Below are positions 18,266 to 27,338 of a DNA stretch of 64,000 nt, piece by piece. The stretch lies in contig JAUHXK010000004.1 in the NCBI GenBank assembly GCA_030427405.1, forward strand, positions 124,001-188,000. Reading direction: 5' to 3'. The stretch's first letter is position 1, and each line of letters opens with the position of its first letter. The position numbers were made by a program, and so were the translations under genes. The DNA comes from Alphaproteobacteria bacterium (lineage in GTDB: Bacteria; Pseudomonadota; Alphaproteobacteria; Rhodobacterales; Rhodobacteraceae). The notes under the pieces are model-generated. The model made no database searches and was not told where the DNA came from. It saw nothing but the letters and a program-made list of their open reading frames with translations.

Positions 18266-20506
18266 TCATACCAGCAGGTTGAATTCGGTATTCAGGGGCA
18301 AACTGCGGGCACGGCGACCGGTCAGGTCGAACAAGGCATTTCCCAACGCGGGCATTGACGGGGGCGTCCCGGGCTCTCCTGCGCCACCCATGTGACGATT
18401 GGTTTCAAGAACGCGCACCTCGACCTCGGGGGTGGTGTGCATGCGCAGCGCGTCATAATCTGGGAAATTGAATTGCTCCACTTCGCCGTCGGCAAAGGTG
18501 ATCTGCCCGTAGCAGGCCGCAGACAGACCATAGATCATACCGCCAAACATCTGTGCCTTGACGTTTTCCGGGTCCAGTGCCAGCCCCATGTCGCAGGCGA
18601 TCCAGGCTTTGTTGATACGGATGGTTCCGTTTTCGTCAATGACCTCGATGACCTGCGCAACCGGGGTGCCGAAGCTGTAGGTGAACGCCACGCCCCGGCC
18701 GATGCCGTCCGGCGTGGCCCCAGTCCAGCCGGACATATCGCGCACCGCCTCAAGGCAACCCGCGCTGGGCGCATGTTCGTTTTTCATCAGCTCAAGCCGG
18801 AAATCCAACGGATCGCGACCCGCCGCATGGGCCATCTCGTCCATGAAGGTTTCGTGGAAAAAACCGTTGTGGCTGTTCCCGACCGAACGCCAGAAGCCTA
18901 CGGGAACCGACAGGTCTGCGATATGACCGCGCATACGGTAATTTGGCACCGCATATGGCTGGTTGAAGAAACCTTCGACAAGAACCTTGTCGGGGCCGCC
19001 TGCAGGCAGGCCGGTATATCGCCCTACGGCCTGCTGCGTGCAGGATTGGGCAGCGACCTGTCCGTCGATCAGCACGGCCGTGCCGTCCTTGATTGCGCCG
19101 TGCATCCGCGCCATCGCACCGGGGCGGTAATAGTCGTGCCGCATGTCTTCTTCGCGGCTCCAGGCGGTCTGGATGGGGGTTCCGGGCATGGCCATGGCGA
19201 CACGGGTGGCGATGTCACCGAAATCCAGTTCGCCGCGCCGTCCGAACCCGCCGCCCAAATAGGGTGTGTGAATCTGCACCGCCTCGGTGTCCAGGCCAGC
19301 GGTCTTGGCCACCCGCATCCGGATCAGCGTTGGCGCCTGGTTTCCGCACCACAATTCCAGCGCGTCACCGGTATAAAGTGCGGTTGCGTTCATCGGCTCC
19401 ATCGTCGCATGCGCAAGGTAGGGCACCTGGTACTCGGCCGTGATTTCGGTTGCGCCATCGGGCAGGGTGCCCACATCACCGTCGTCGCGCATTGTCGAGT
19501 TCGGCGCGTCGTCAAAAGCCGTTGCGATGGTAGCAAAAATACCGTCGGTATCGGTTGGATAGGGCGCTTCGCCCCAGTCGATCTCTATGGCTTCGACGGC
19601 CTGGTTGGCAAGCCAGGTGTTGCTGGCAATGACGGCGACACCGGTGCCCAAATCGACGATCTTTTCGACGCCGGGCATGGATTTCGCGGCGCTGTCGTCA
19701 AAACCGATCATGGCACCGCCCAGCCTGGGCGACATGCGAACGCTGGCGAATTTCATTCCCGGCAGGCGCACGTCCAGGCCGAACTCGGCGGTGCCTGTGG
19801 CCTTGTCCACCATGTCGAGACGGGGCATGGATTTGCCGAGATACCGCCATTGCGACGGATCACGCAGCGGCACGTCGACCGGTTCCAGCGCGGCGGCGTC
19901 CCGGGCCAGGTCCTTATACGCGATCTGGTCGCCATTGGGGGCAATCACGTTGCCCGACGCGGTTTGCAACTCACCCGGGTCAAGGTTCAAGCGGTTTGCC
20001 GCCGCCCGCTTGAGCGTTTCCCGCGCCGAGGCGCCGGCCTGGCGCATCCGTTCGAACCCGTCTTTCATCGACGTCGACCCGCCAGTGACCTGCAGGCTGA
20101 GTGTCCTGCCCAGAACCCCAAGCGCTTCGCCCAGGTTGTGCTGGAAGTTCGTGATATCGTAGCCCTTGTTGGGCAGACCCTCACCAATAAGGGCCGAGTT
20201 GTAATAGGCCGCCGCGGCGGGGCCGTGCAGAACCGTGACCTGGTCCAGATCGACATCCAGTTCTTCGGCGATCAGCGCCGCCCAGGTTGTCCGCACGCCC
20301 TGTCCCATTTCGGCCCGTGGTGCGATCAGGGTCACGCCGTTCTGGTCGATCAGAACAAACGGGTTCAGGGCGGCCTCACCGTCCCTGGGTTTCAGGGGAT
20401 TGGCCGCAGGGCGGCTGACGTAATAGGCGCCAAAAGCAACGCCACCGACAATGGCCGCCGATCCGATCAGGAACGTTCTGCGCAGGATTTTTCCAACTCG
20501 GGCCAT
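18266..20506 (-). CDS. iorB: Molybdopterin-binding large subunit, isoquinoline 1-oxidoreductase beta type (xanthine dehydrogenase family)
   Basis: 746 aa. Large catalytic subunit of a two-component molybdenum hydroxylase that pairs with the [2Fe-2S] protein encoded just upstream. The N-terminus MARVGKILRRTFLIGSAAIV resembles a Tat signal (RRTFLIGSA), implying a periplasmic or membrane-anchored enzyme with cofactor inserted before export. Motifs include PRAEMGQGVRTTW and LGGGFGRRGELDFG typical of the Moco-binding part. It starts 2 bp after the iorA stop. The real substrate (N-heterocycle, aldehyde or other) cannot be told. Confidence 0.87.
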   Translation of the reverse strand: MARVGKILRRTFLIGSAAIVGGVAFGAYYVSRPAANPLKPRDGEAALNPFVLIDQNGVTLIAPRAEMGQGVRTTWAALIAEELDVDLDQVTVLHGPAAAAYYNSALIGEGLPNKGYDITNFQHNLGEALGVLGRTLSLQVTGGSTSMKDGFERMRQAGASARETLKRAAANRLNLDPGELQTASGNVIAPNGDQIAYKDLARDAAALEPVDVPLRDPSQWRYLGKSMPRLDMVDKATGTAEFGLDVRLPGMKFASVRMSPRLGGAMIGFDDSAAKSMPGVEKIVDLGTGVAVIASNTWLANQAVEAIEIDWGEAPYPTDTDGIFATIATAFDDAPNSTMRDDGDVGTLPDGATEITAEYQVPYLAHATMEPMNATALYTGDALELWCGNQAPTLIRMRVAKTAGLDTEAVQIHTPYLGGGFGRRGELDFGDIATRVAMAMPGTPIQTAWSREEDMRHDYYRPGAMARMHGAIKDGTAVLIDGQVAAQSCTQQAVGRYTGLPAGGPDKVLVEGFFNQPYAVPNYRMRGHIADLSVPVGFWRSVGNSHNGFFHETFMDEMAHAAGRDPLDFRLELMKNEHAPSAGCLEAVRDMSGWTGATPDGIGRGVAFTYSFGTPVAQVIEVIDENGTIRINKAWIACDMGLALDPENVKAQMFGGMIYGLSAACYGQITFADGEVEQFNFPDYDALRMHTTPEVEVRVLETNRHMGGAGEPGTPPSMPALGNALFDLTGRRARSLPLNTEFNLLV

Positions 20507-20508
20507 GA

Positions 20509-20973
20509 TTATGCCTCCTGCAATCTTGCTGCGGCATCATGGATGGCCGCCCGGATGCGGGGGTAGGTTCCGCATCGACAAAGGTTGCCCAGCATGGCCT
20601 CGTCGATATCCGCATCGGACGGGGCCGGGTTTTCCGCCAGCAGGGCCGCGGCCTGCATGATCTGGCCCGACTGGCAATAGCCGCATTGCGCCACCTGGTG
20701 ATCGACCCAGGCCTGTTGGATGGTTGCCATCGCCTGGGGTGTCCCCAGCCCTTCGATAGTGGTCACCTCGCCCCAGACATCGGAAAGTGGGACCTGACAA
20801 GATCGGACCGCCTCGCCGTCGATATGGACGGTGCAGGCCCCGCATGCCGCGACGCCACAGCCGAACTTGGTTCCGGTCAGCCCGATGTCATCCCGCAAGA
20901 CCCACAAAAGGGGAACGTCGTCCGGAAGATCGACCTGATGTGTCTGTCCGTTGATCCTGAGTGTAGTGGCCAT
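20509..20973 (-). CDS. iorA: (2Fe-2S)-binding small subunit, isoquinoline 1-oxidoreductase alpha type
   Basis: 154 aa. Two iron-sulfur domains are visible: plant-ferredoxin-type [14 protein letters not shown] with the following Cys, and a helical domain with [10 protein letters not shown] and [13 protein letters not shown]. It relays electrons from the Moco subunit. ATG at 20973 ([19 protein letters not shown]) chosen over an upstream extension through the promoter region. First gene of the iorAB unit; its promoter contains palindromes shared with the divergent TetR gene. Confidence 0.9.
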   Translation of the reverse strand: MATTLRINGQTHQVDLPDDVPLLWVLRDDIGLTGTKFGCGVAACGACTVHIDGEAVRSCQVPLSDVWGEVTTIEGLGTPQAMATIQQAWVDHQVAQCGYCQSGQIMQAAALLAENPAPSDADIDEAMLGNLCRCGTYPRIRAAIHDAAARLQEA

Positions 20974-21003
20974 GGCGTACCTCGCTTGGCTGGGTTGCGT
21001 TCT

Positions 21004-21040
21004 GACATAATTGTCGAAAAATGTCATGTCGTCAATTGAC
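21004..21040 (-). promoter_or_regulatory. iorA promoter overlapped by two palindromic operator candidates
   Basis: On the minus strand, TTGACG (21030-21035) and AATTAT (21007-21012) are separated by 17 nt, a good sigma-70 layout for iorA. The -35 box is overlapped by the perfect palindrome GTCAATTGAC (21031-21040) and the -10 box by GACA-n4-TGTC (21004-21015). Both sit between divergent iorA and the tetR gene, the classic place for a TetR-type autoregulatory operator. Binding is inferred. Confidence 0.5.
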
Positions 21041-21071
21041 AAAATGAACAAAAACTGTCAGGGGTTTCTGT

Positions 21072-21650
21072 ATGACCGACACACCCGAAGATCCACGGCA
21101 TCAGGCGATCCTGAATTCTGCCTTTCAGGCGTTTTCGACCTATGGGTTTCGCAAGACCTCGATGGACGACATAGCACGCGGTGCCGGAATGTCCCGGCCG
21201 GCGGTCTATTTGCACTACAAGAACAAGGATGCGATCGTGCGCAGCCTGACGCGCGCCTATTACCAGGACAAGACAGCCGCCGTTGCCGGGGCGCTGCGCC
21301 AGGGCGGGACCATCCGCGACCTGGTCTCTGGTGCGATCACGGCGCAGGCAGCGGGTATGGCCGCGATTCTGGCATCGCCTCACGGGCTGGAAATGTTGGA
21401 TACCAGCAAATCCACCGCCGCCGACATCGTCGCCGAAGGCGAAGAGGCGCTGGCCCAGGTTTACGCCGAATGGCTGCGCCGCGAAGATGCGGGCGGTCGC
21501 GTGAACCTGCCCGACGGGGCCGAGGAAACGGCCCGGACGATCACGGCCTCGCTCAAAGGGATCAAGCTGACGTCCTCTGGGGCGGATGAGTTTGAAAAGC
21601 GCACCGCCCAGCTGGCGGCGCTGATCGGGGCTGGGCTTGAGGTCAGGTAA
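21072..21650 (+). CDS. TetR family transcriptional regulator
   Basis: 192 aa. N-terminal TetR DNA-binding domain: ILNSAFQAFSTYGFRKTSMD followed by DIARGAGMSRPAVYLHYKNK (helix-turn-helix at about 30-53). The C-terminal ligand domain is unassigned. Divergent from iorAB over a 98-bp region with two palindromes, so it most likely represses iorAB and itself. Its 3' end overlaps the convergent kynU by 8 bp. Confidence 0.92.
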   Translation: MTDTPEDPRHQAILNSAFQAFSTYGFRKTSMDDIARGAGMSRPAVYLHYKNKDAIVRSLTRAYYQDKTAAVAGALRQGGTIRDLVSGAITAQAAGMAAILASPHGLEMLDTSKSTAADIVAEGEEALAQVYAEWLRREDAGGRVNLPDGAEETARTITASLKGIKLTSSGADEFEKRTAQLAALIGAGLEVR

Positions 21651-22836
21651 CCTTTTGCCGGATCTTGAATTCGGGCCTGTCCCATGCCCGGGTCTGCATG
21701 ATTTCCGACACGATCGCCGCGGCCTGTCTTACGTCGTCTTCGTCGATATATAGCGGTGTAAACCCGAACCGCATGATGTCGGGGGCCCGGAAATCGCCGA
21801 TCACGCCGCGCGCGATCAGGGCTTGCATGGCCGCATAACCGTCCTCGAACCGAAAGGATACCTGGCTGCCGCGCTTGTGAGGGTCGCGCGGGCTGGCCAG
21901 TGTCAGCTGTGGGCAGGTCTCTTCGATCAGCGCCACGAACATCTCGGTCAGTTCGATCGAGCGGGCGCGGATATCCGACATGGTCGTCATGTCCCAGATA
22001 TCGAGCGCGGCGGCAAGCGAAGCCATCTGGATTACCGGTGGCGTCCCGACCCGCATCCGTTCGATCCCGGCGCCCGGGCGATAGTTCAGATCAAAGGCAA
22101 ACGGCGTTTCATGCCCAAGCCACCCCGACAGCGCCGGGCGCACCGAGGCCGCCAGCCGTGGCGCGACATAGATGAAGGCCGGGGCACCGGGGCCTCCGTT
22201 CAGGTATTTATATGTGCAGCCAACGGCAAAATCCGCGTTACATCCGGCCAGATCGACGGGAATGGCACCGGCCGAATGGGCCAGGTCCCACACCGTGATG
22301 ACGCCTTGCGCGCGGGCTTGCTGGCTCAGTTTTTTCATGTCGTGCATGCGCCCGGTCCGGTAATCAACCTCGGTCAGCATCAAGACGGCGATTTCGTCCG
22401 TTATGCTGTCGGCGACTGCTGCCGGTTCGACCACGCGCAGCTCGTAACCCGCGTTCAGGGATCGCAGCAAGCCTTCGACCATGTACAGGTCGGACGGAAA
22501 ATTCCCGGTGTCGGACAGCACAACCCGGCGCCCCTTTGATAAATCAAGCGCGGATGCCACCGCCTGGTAGACCTTGATCGACAGGGTGTCACCCACCACG
22601 ACGCTGCCCGGTTCAGCCCCGATCAGCCCGCCGATGCGATCGCCCAGATTCGTGGGCATTCCCATCCAGCCTGCCTTGTTCCAGCCGGTGATCAACATCT
22701 CACCCCATTCCTGCCGCATCATGTCGCCCACGCGGGCGACAGCGGCCTTGGGCAGAGGGCCCAGCGAGTTTCCGTCCAGGTAAAGAACCCCTGCGGGCAG
22801 GTCGAACATGGCCTTGGTGGCCGCAAAATCGGTCAT
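21643..22836 (-). CDS. kynU: Kynureninase
   Basis: 397 aa, PLP-dependent fold type I. Cleaves kynurenine to anthranilate and alanine. Motifs: LYLDGNSLGPLPKAA near 18-32, DTGNFPSDLYM, WDLAHSAGAIPVDL, and the Schiff-base lysine K210 in CTYKYLNGGPGAP. ATG at 22836 (MTDFAATKAMFDLPAG) chosen; the frame extends 56 codons upstream without family similarity. No tryptophan dioxygenase or formamidase gene is adjacent. Confidence 0.95.
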   Translation of the reverse strand: MTDFAATKAMFDLPAGVLYLDGNSLGPLPKAAVARVGDMMRQEWGEMLITGWNKAGWMGMPTNLGDRIGGLIGAEPGSVVVGDTLSIKVYQAVASALDLSKGRRVVLSDTGNFPSDLYMVEGLLRSLNAGYELRVVEPAAVADSITDEIAVLMLTEVDYRTGRMHDMKKLSQQARAQGVITVWDLAHSAGAIPVDLAGCNADFAVGCTYKYLNGGPGAPAFIYVAPRLAASVRPALSGWLGHETPFAFDLNYRPGAGIERMRVGTPPVIQMASLAAALDIWDMTTMSDIRARSIELTEMFVALIEETCPQLTLASPRDPHKRGSQVSFRFEDGYAAMQALIARGVIGDFRAPDIMRFGFTPLYIDEDDVRQAAAIVSEIMQTRAWDRPEFKIRQKVT

Positions 22837-23095
22837 GGTTTTGTCCGCTGATGGTGAACTTTGCTGTCCCCCACGGCCTAGCGGATTGGGGCAATTCTGT
22901 CCATCGCAGGGCCGCGCGTTTTCCTTGCGGCGGTCTGCCGCCAGGGGACTGTTGCGCCCATGCCGCCGAATACACTGATTTCGGGCCGTTGGCCGATGCG
23001 ACATCCTTTGGTTTTGCCATCCGTGCCGGAAAACGGTAGGACGTCACTCAGAAACGACACCTGCTGCCTTTTGGCGGCCACTACCGGGAAGGTTC

Positions 23096-23545
23096 ATGCG
23101 CCGGATTGATCTGCCACCCATCTGGCTTGCGGCCTTTGCGTGCCTTGCTTGGGTGCAGGCAAAATTCGCACCCTTTGGCCTGTCCCTCAAAAGCGGGTTT
23201 ACTGATTTCCTGGCCGGAGTTCTGGTGGGCGGCGGCGTGCTGGCGGCAGTGCTTGCGATTGTCGAATTCCGGCGCCACCGGACAACCGTTATTCCGCATG
23301 AAACCCCGTCGGCGCTGGTGCAATCGGGGATCTACAAACGCAGCCGCAACCCGATCTATGTTGGGGACGTGCTGATCCTGGCCGGGCTGGTCCTGTGGTT
23401 TGACGCGGTTTTGTCCCTGGTCCTGATCCCGGTCTTCGTCTGGGTGCTGGAACGGCGGTTTATCCTGCCCGAAGAGGACCGGATGCGGCGGAAATTCCGT
23501 GCGGATTTCGCACGGTATGAGCGGAAGACAAGGCGCTGGGTATGA
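23096..23545 (+). CDS. Isoprenylcysteine carboxyl methyltransferase-like membrane methyltransferase
   Basis: 149 aa. Three to four hydrophobic segments (about 9-25, 37-57, 86-120). The C-terminal half has the ICMT/PEMT signature: SGIYKRSRNPIYVGDVLILA, then RFILPEEDRMRRKFRADF and a terminal ARYERKTRRW. These bind S-adenosylmethionine at the membrane. Bacterial substrates are mostly unknown. Start ATG at 23096. Stands alone between kynU (divergent) and pntA. Confidence 0.85.
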   Translation: MRRIDLPPIWLAAFACLAWVQAKFAPFGLSLKSGFTDFLAGVLVGGGVLAAVLAIVEFRRHRTTVIPHETPSALVQSGIYKRSRNPIYVGDVLILAGLVLWFDAVLSLVLIPVFVWVLERRFILPEEDRMRRKFRADFARYERKTRRWV

Positions 23546-23669
23546 GGTAGACCAATTCATGACACAGCGGAATGCATGCTGCACTTGCGAAATAATGTTG
23601 CGCAGGATACATCAATCTTTAACAAACAATACCGACCACCCGCTCGGACTGAGTGAAAATTAGGGGGAC

Positions 23670-25247
23670 ATGCCGGTGAAGATAGGCACGCCAAAGGAAA
23701 TACTGGATGGTGAGAACCGGGTCGCGATGACACCGGATTCTGCCGTGCAATTGCAGAAACTGGGCTATGAATGCGCCATCGAAAAGGGGGCCGGTCAGGC
23801 CGCTGGGTTTTCGGATGCCGCGTACGAAGCCGTAGGGGTCGAGATCATCAAGACCGCCGCGTCGCTGTGGAAAACGTCGGATGTCGTGGCCAAGGTCCGC
23901 ATCCCCACAGATACCGAGATGAAACGCCTGACAAAGGGCAAGACACTGATTTCATTCTTCAATCCCGCCGGGAACGAGGAAGGAATGGAGCTGGCCAAGT
24001 CCAAGGGCGCCAACGTCATCGCCATGGAAATGGTGCCTCGGATTTCGCGCGCCCAGAAGATGGATGCGCTGTCGTCGATGGCCAATATCGCCGGATATCG
24101 CGCGGTGATCGAGGCGGGCAACAACTTTGGCCGTTTCTTCACCGGTCAGGTGACGGCCGCCGGCAAGGTACCGCCCGCGAAGGTTCTGATCGTCGGTGCC
24201 GGTGTGGCCGGTCTGGCTGCAATCGGAACCTCGACCTCGTTGGGTGCGATCACCTATGCGTTCGACGTGCGCCCGGAAGTGGCCGAGCAGGTCGAATCGA
24301 TGGGGGCCGAGTTCGTCTATCTGGATTTTGAAGACGACAGCCAGGACGGCGCGGCCACCGGAGGCTATGCCTCGGTTCAGTCGGATGAGTTCCGCGAAGC
24401 GCAGCTGGCCAAGTTCCGCGAGCTTGCTCCGGAAATGGATATCGTCATCACCACGGCCTTGATCCCGAACCGCGAAGCCCCCGAGCTTTGGACCAAGGAT
24501 ATGGTCGAAGCGATGAAGCCGGGCTCGGTCATCGTCGACCTTGCGGCGGAAAAGGGCGGCAACTGTAAGCTGACCGTCCCGGATGAGAAGATCGTGACCG
24601 ACAATGGCGTGACCATCATCGGCTATACCGACTTCCCCAGCCGGATGGCGGCGCAGTCGTCGTCTCTGTACGCGACCAACATTCGTCACATGATGACTGA
24701 CCTGACGCCCGAGAAGGATGGTCAGATCAATCACGACATGGAAGATGACGTGATCCGCGGCGCAACCGTGACCCATGAGGGTGAGATCACCTTCCCGCCG
24801 CCACCGCCCAAGGTGCAAGCCATCGCGGCGCAGAAGAAACCCGAGGTCAAGGAACTGACCCCGGAAGAAAAGAAGGCGCAGGAAATCGCCGCCTTCAAGG
24901 CGCAGACCAAGCTGCAGTTCACCCTGCTGGGGATCGGCGGCGCGCTGATGCTGTTGGTGGGGCTTGTCGCTCCGGCCAGCTTTATGCAGCATTTCATCGT
25001 CTTTGTGCTGGCCATCTTCGTGGGCTTCCAGGTGATCTGGGGCGTCGCGCACAGCCTGCACACGCCGCTGATGGCGATCACCAACGCGATCTCGTCGATC
25101 ATCATCGTTGGGGCCTTGATGCAGATCGGATCGGGGTCGTTCCTGGTCATCCTGCTGGCGGCGCTCAGCGTCTTCATGGCCGGGATCAACATCTTCGGTG
25201 GCTTCCTCGTAACCCGGCGCATGCTCGCCATGTTCCAGAAATCTTAA
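23670..25247 (+). CDS. pntA: NAD(P) transhydrogenase subunit alpha
   Basis: 525 aa, fused alpha1-alpha2 form. Domain I (1-380) binds NAD(H): [20 protein letters not shown] at the start and the Rossmann motif [12 protein letters not shown] near 175. A Pro/Lys/Glu-rich linker (about 375-410) leads to three or four membrane helices at the C-terminus. With PntB it couples proton entry to NADPH formation. ATG at 23670 follows AGGGGGAC. A possible promoter TTGCGA-17-TACATC lies at 23585-23613, weak in the -10. 13 bp separate it from pntB. Confidence 0.96.
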   Translation: MPVKIGTPKEILDGENRVAMTPDSAVQLQKLGYECAIEKGAGQAAGFSDAAYEAVGVEIIKTAASLWKTSDVVAKVRIPTDTEMKRLTKGKTLISFFNPAGNEEGMELAKSKGANVIAMEMVPRISRAQKMDALSSMANIAGYRAVIEAGNNFGRFFTGQVTAAGKVPPAKVLIVGAGVAGLAAIGTSTSLGAITYAFDVRPEVAEQVESMGAEFVYLDFEDDSQDGAATGGYASVQSDEFREAQLAKFRELAPEMDIVITTALIPNREAPELWTKDMVEAMKPGSVIVDLAAEKGGNCKLTVPDEKIVTDNGVTIIGYTDFPSRMAAQSSSLYATNIRHMMTDLTPEKDGQINHDMEDDVIRGATVTHEGEITFPPPPPKVQAIAAQKKPEVKELTPEEKKAQEIAAFKAQTKLQFTLLGIGGALMLLVGLVAPASFMQHFIVFVLAIFVGFQVIWGVAHSLHTPLMAITNAISSIIIVGALMQIGSGSFLVILLAALSVFMAGINIFGGFLVTRRMLAMFQKS

Positions 25248-25260
25248 GGAGGCCGGGTAG

Positions 25261-26712
25261 ATGATTGGCTTCACTACTGCCGCTTATGTTGTTGCGGCTG
25301 TTCTGTTCATACTTTCGCTCGGCGGCCTGTCGAACCAGGAAAGCGCCAAGCGCGCGGTCTGGTATGGCATCGTCGGTATGGCGCTGGCGGTCTTCGCCAC
25401 GCTGGTTGGCCCCGGTTCGGGTCTGTGGCTGCTGTCGCTGCTGCTGATCGCGGGCGGCGGTCTGATCGGTCAATACGTGGCGCAGCGCGTCCAGATGACC
25501 GAGATGCCACAGCTGGTGGCTGCGATGCACTCGCTTGTCGGTCTGGCGGCGGTGTTCGTCGGCTTCAACGCGCATTTCGAGATCGGCAACGTGGCGCAGG
25601 CCATGGCGATTGCCGACAGCGCGAAGGATGCCGACCTGTCCGACCTTGGTGCTTTTGCCAAGCTGATTGCCAAGAAAACCCCGGCGGAACTGGCCATTTT
25701 GCATGTGGAACTGTTCCTGGGCATCTTTATCGGGGCGATTACTTTTACCGGCTCGGTCGTGGCTTACGGCAAGCTGGCGGGCAAGGTGACCTCGGCCGCG
25801 ACCAAACTGCCCGGTGGCCATATGCTGAACGCGGCGGCGGCGGGCCTCTCGCTGATCTGCCTGATCTGGTACACAAGCTCGGGCGGCTTCTTCCCGCTGA
25901 TCCTGATGACGCTGGCGGCGCTGTTCATCGGCTATCACCTGATCATGGGTATCGGCGGGGCCGACATGCCGGTGGTTGTGTCTATGCTGAACAGCTATTC
26001 GGGCTGGGCGGCTGCGGCGATCGGGTTTAGCCTTGGCAACGACCTGCTGATCGTGGTCGGCGCGCTGGTCGGCTCGTCCGGTGCGATCCTGTCCTACATC
26101 ATGTGCAAGGCGATGAACCGTCACTTTGTCAGTGTGATCCTGGGCGGCTTTGGTGGCACCTCGGGGCCGCAGATGGAAGTCGAAGGCGAACAGGTGGCCA
26201 TCGAAGCCGATGGTGTAGCTGCCGCCCTGAACGACGCTGACAGTGTCATTATCATCCCGGGCTACGGCATGGCAGTGGCGCAGGCGCAGCAGTCCGTTTC
26301 GGAACTGGTCCGCAAGCTGCGCGCCAAGGGCAAAGAGGTGCGGTTCGCCATTCACCCCGTTGCAGGTCGTCTACCGGGCCACATGAACGTTCTGCTGGCC
26401 GAGGCCAAGGTGCCTTATGATATCGTTCTGGAAATGGACGAGATCAACGACGACTTCCCCGAAACGGACGTGGCCATCGTCATCGGCTCGAACGACATCG
26501 TAAACCCGGCTGCACAGGAAGACCCCAACAGCCCCATCGCCGGGATGCCGGTTCTGGAATGCTGGAAAGCCAAGCAGGTGTTTGTGTCCAAGCGCGGGCA
26601 GGGCACGGGGTATTCGGGTATCGAAAACCCGCTGTTCTTCAAAGAGAACACCCGCATGTTCTATGGCGACGCCAAGCAGTCGCTGGACAAGCTGCTGCCG
26701 ATGATCGAGTAA
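25261..26712 (+). CDS. pntB: NAD(P) transhydrogenase subunit beta
   Basis: 483 aa. The N-terminal about 280 residues form the membrane domain with around nine hydrophobic helices. The C-terminal domain III binds NADP(H): [20 protein letters not shown] near 323 onward, [20 protein letters not shown], and [16 protein letters not shown], all canonical. RBS AAGGAGG lies before the ATG. Co-transcribed with pntA and closed by a strong terminator. Confidence 0.97.
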   Translation: MIGFTTAAYVVAAVLFILSLGGLSNQESAKRAVWYGIVGMALAVFATLVGPGSGLWLLSLLLIAGGGLIGQYVAQRVQMTEMPQLVAAMHSLVGLAAVFVGFNAHFEIGNVAQAMAIADSAKDADLSDLGAFAKLIAKKTPAELAILHVELFLGIFIGAITFTGSVVAYGKLAGKVTSAATKLPGGHMLNAAAAGLSLICLIWYTSSGGFFPLILMTLAALFIGYHLIMGIGGADMPVVVSMLNSYSGWAAAAIGFSLGNDLLIVVGALVGSSGAILSYIMCKAMNRHFVSVILGGFGGTSGPQMEVEGEQVAIEADGVAAALNDADSVIIIPGYGMAVAQAQQSVSELVRKLRAKGKEVRFAIHPVAGRLPGHMNVLLAEAKVPYDIVLEMDEINDDFPETDVAIVIGSNDIVNPAAQEDPNSPIAGMPVLECWKAKQVFVSKRGQGTGYSGIENPLFFKENTRMFYGDAKQSLDKLLPMIE

Positions 26713-26734
26713 TTGACGGGTCGAACAAAGTTGC

Positions 26735-26767
26735 AAAGGGCGCCAATTGGCGCCCTTTTCTTTTTTG
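26735..26767 (+). terminator. Rho-independent terminator of pntAB
   Basis: AAAGGGCGCC (26735-26744) pairs perfectly with GGCGCCCTTT (26749-26758) over an AATT loop and is followed by a T-rich run to 26766. It starts 22 nt after the pntB stop. Confidence 0.92.
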
Positions 26768-26774
26768 TGTATTG

Positions 26775-26823
26775 CAGGAGGCTTTGCCTCCTGACCTCCA
26801 GGATATTTTTGGCCAGATGAAGC
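26775..26823 (+). repeat. Hairpin-plus-box intergenic repeat, copy A
   Basis: A perfect hairpin CAGGAGGC-TTT-GCCTCCTG (26775-26793) is followed by a box (26794-26823) with CTCC, GGATATTTTT and GCCAGATGAAGC. It lies just after the pntB terminator. The same arrangement occurs on the minus strand at 28663-28708 and on plus at 38236-38300; the hairpin arms differ while the box is conserved. Confidence 0.8.
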
Positions 26824-26874
26824 AGGTGGCCCGTGATAGTCTGATCAGAACGGAGAGAAGAAAGGAGGGTGCGG

Positions 26875-27231
26875 ATGGAAAAGGTAAATGGCATCGGCGG
26901 TGTTTTCTTTCGCGCGCAAAACCCTGAGGCGCTGAGCAAATGGTATGAGATGCATCTGGGGGTCAGCCCCCATACCCGTGCGCCTTGGAAACAACACGAA
27001 GGGTACACGGTATTTGCTCCTTTTGCACAAGGGACGCGCTATTTTGGGCGGCCCGAGCAACAATGGATGATCAATTTTCGCGTCGATGATTTGCAAGCCA
27101 TGATCGCCCAGCTTCAGGCAGCCGGTATCGCGGTGGAAACCAACCCTGAGTGGGACAGTACGATCGGAAAATTCGCCAGAATTTACGACCCGGAAGGCAA
27201 CCCGGTCGAGCTGTGGCAGCCAAATCAATGA
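26875..27231 (+). CDS. VOC (glyoxalase/bleomycin resistance/dioxygenase) family protein
   Basis: 118 aa, a single VOC module. It begins MEKVNGIGGVFFRAQNPEAL with WYEMHLG following, and ends IYDPEGNPVELWQPNQ, where the Glu is the usual metal ligand. A second ligand may be His or Gln in the first half. ATG 26875 has a strong AAGGAGG 6 nt upstream; a GTG two codons earlier is less likely. Substrate unknown; it may be monocistronic. Confidence 0.88.
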   Translation: MEKVNGIGGVFFRAQNPEALSKWYEMHLGVSPHTRAPWKQHEGYTVFAPFAQGTRYFGRPEQQWMINFRVDDLQAMIAQLQAAGIAVETNPEWDSTIGKFARIYDPEGNPVELWQPNQ

Positions 27232-27338
27232 GATAGTGGTGTTGTATACCGTGGTATCCGTGTAAGTGCATGAAATAAAAAGAGAATTGATGAAGTCGCC
27301 AAGGGGCGTATAGTATCTTGGATGAAACGGAGCCGAAC

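Noticed and set aside
18392-20566. 724-aa open frame antisense to iorB
   Set aside because: Typical high-GC antisense shadow; the minus-strand protein has all family motifs.
22837-23004. Longer kynureninase N-terminus
   Set aside because: The extra 56 codons lack family similarity; MTDFAATKAMFDLPAG is the natural start.
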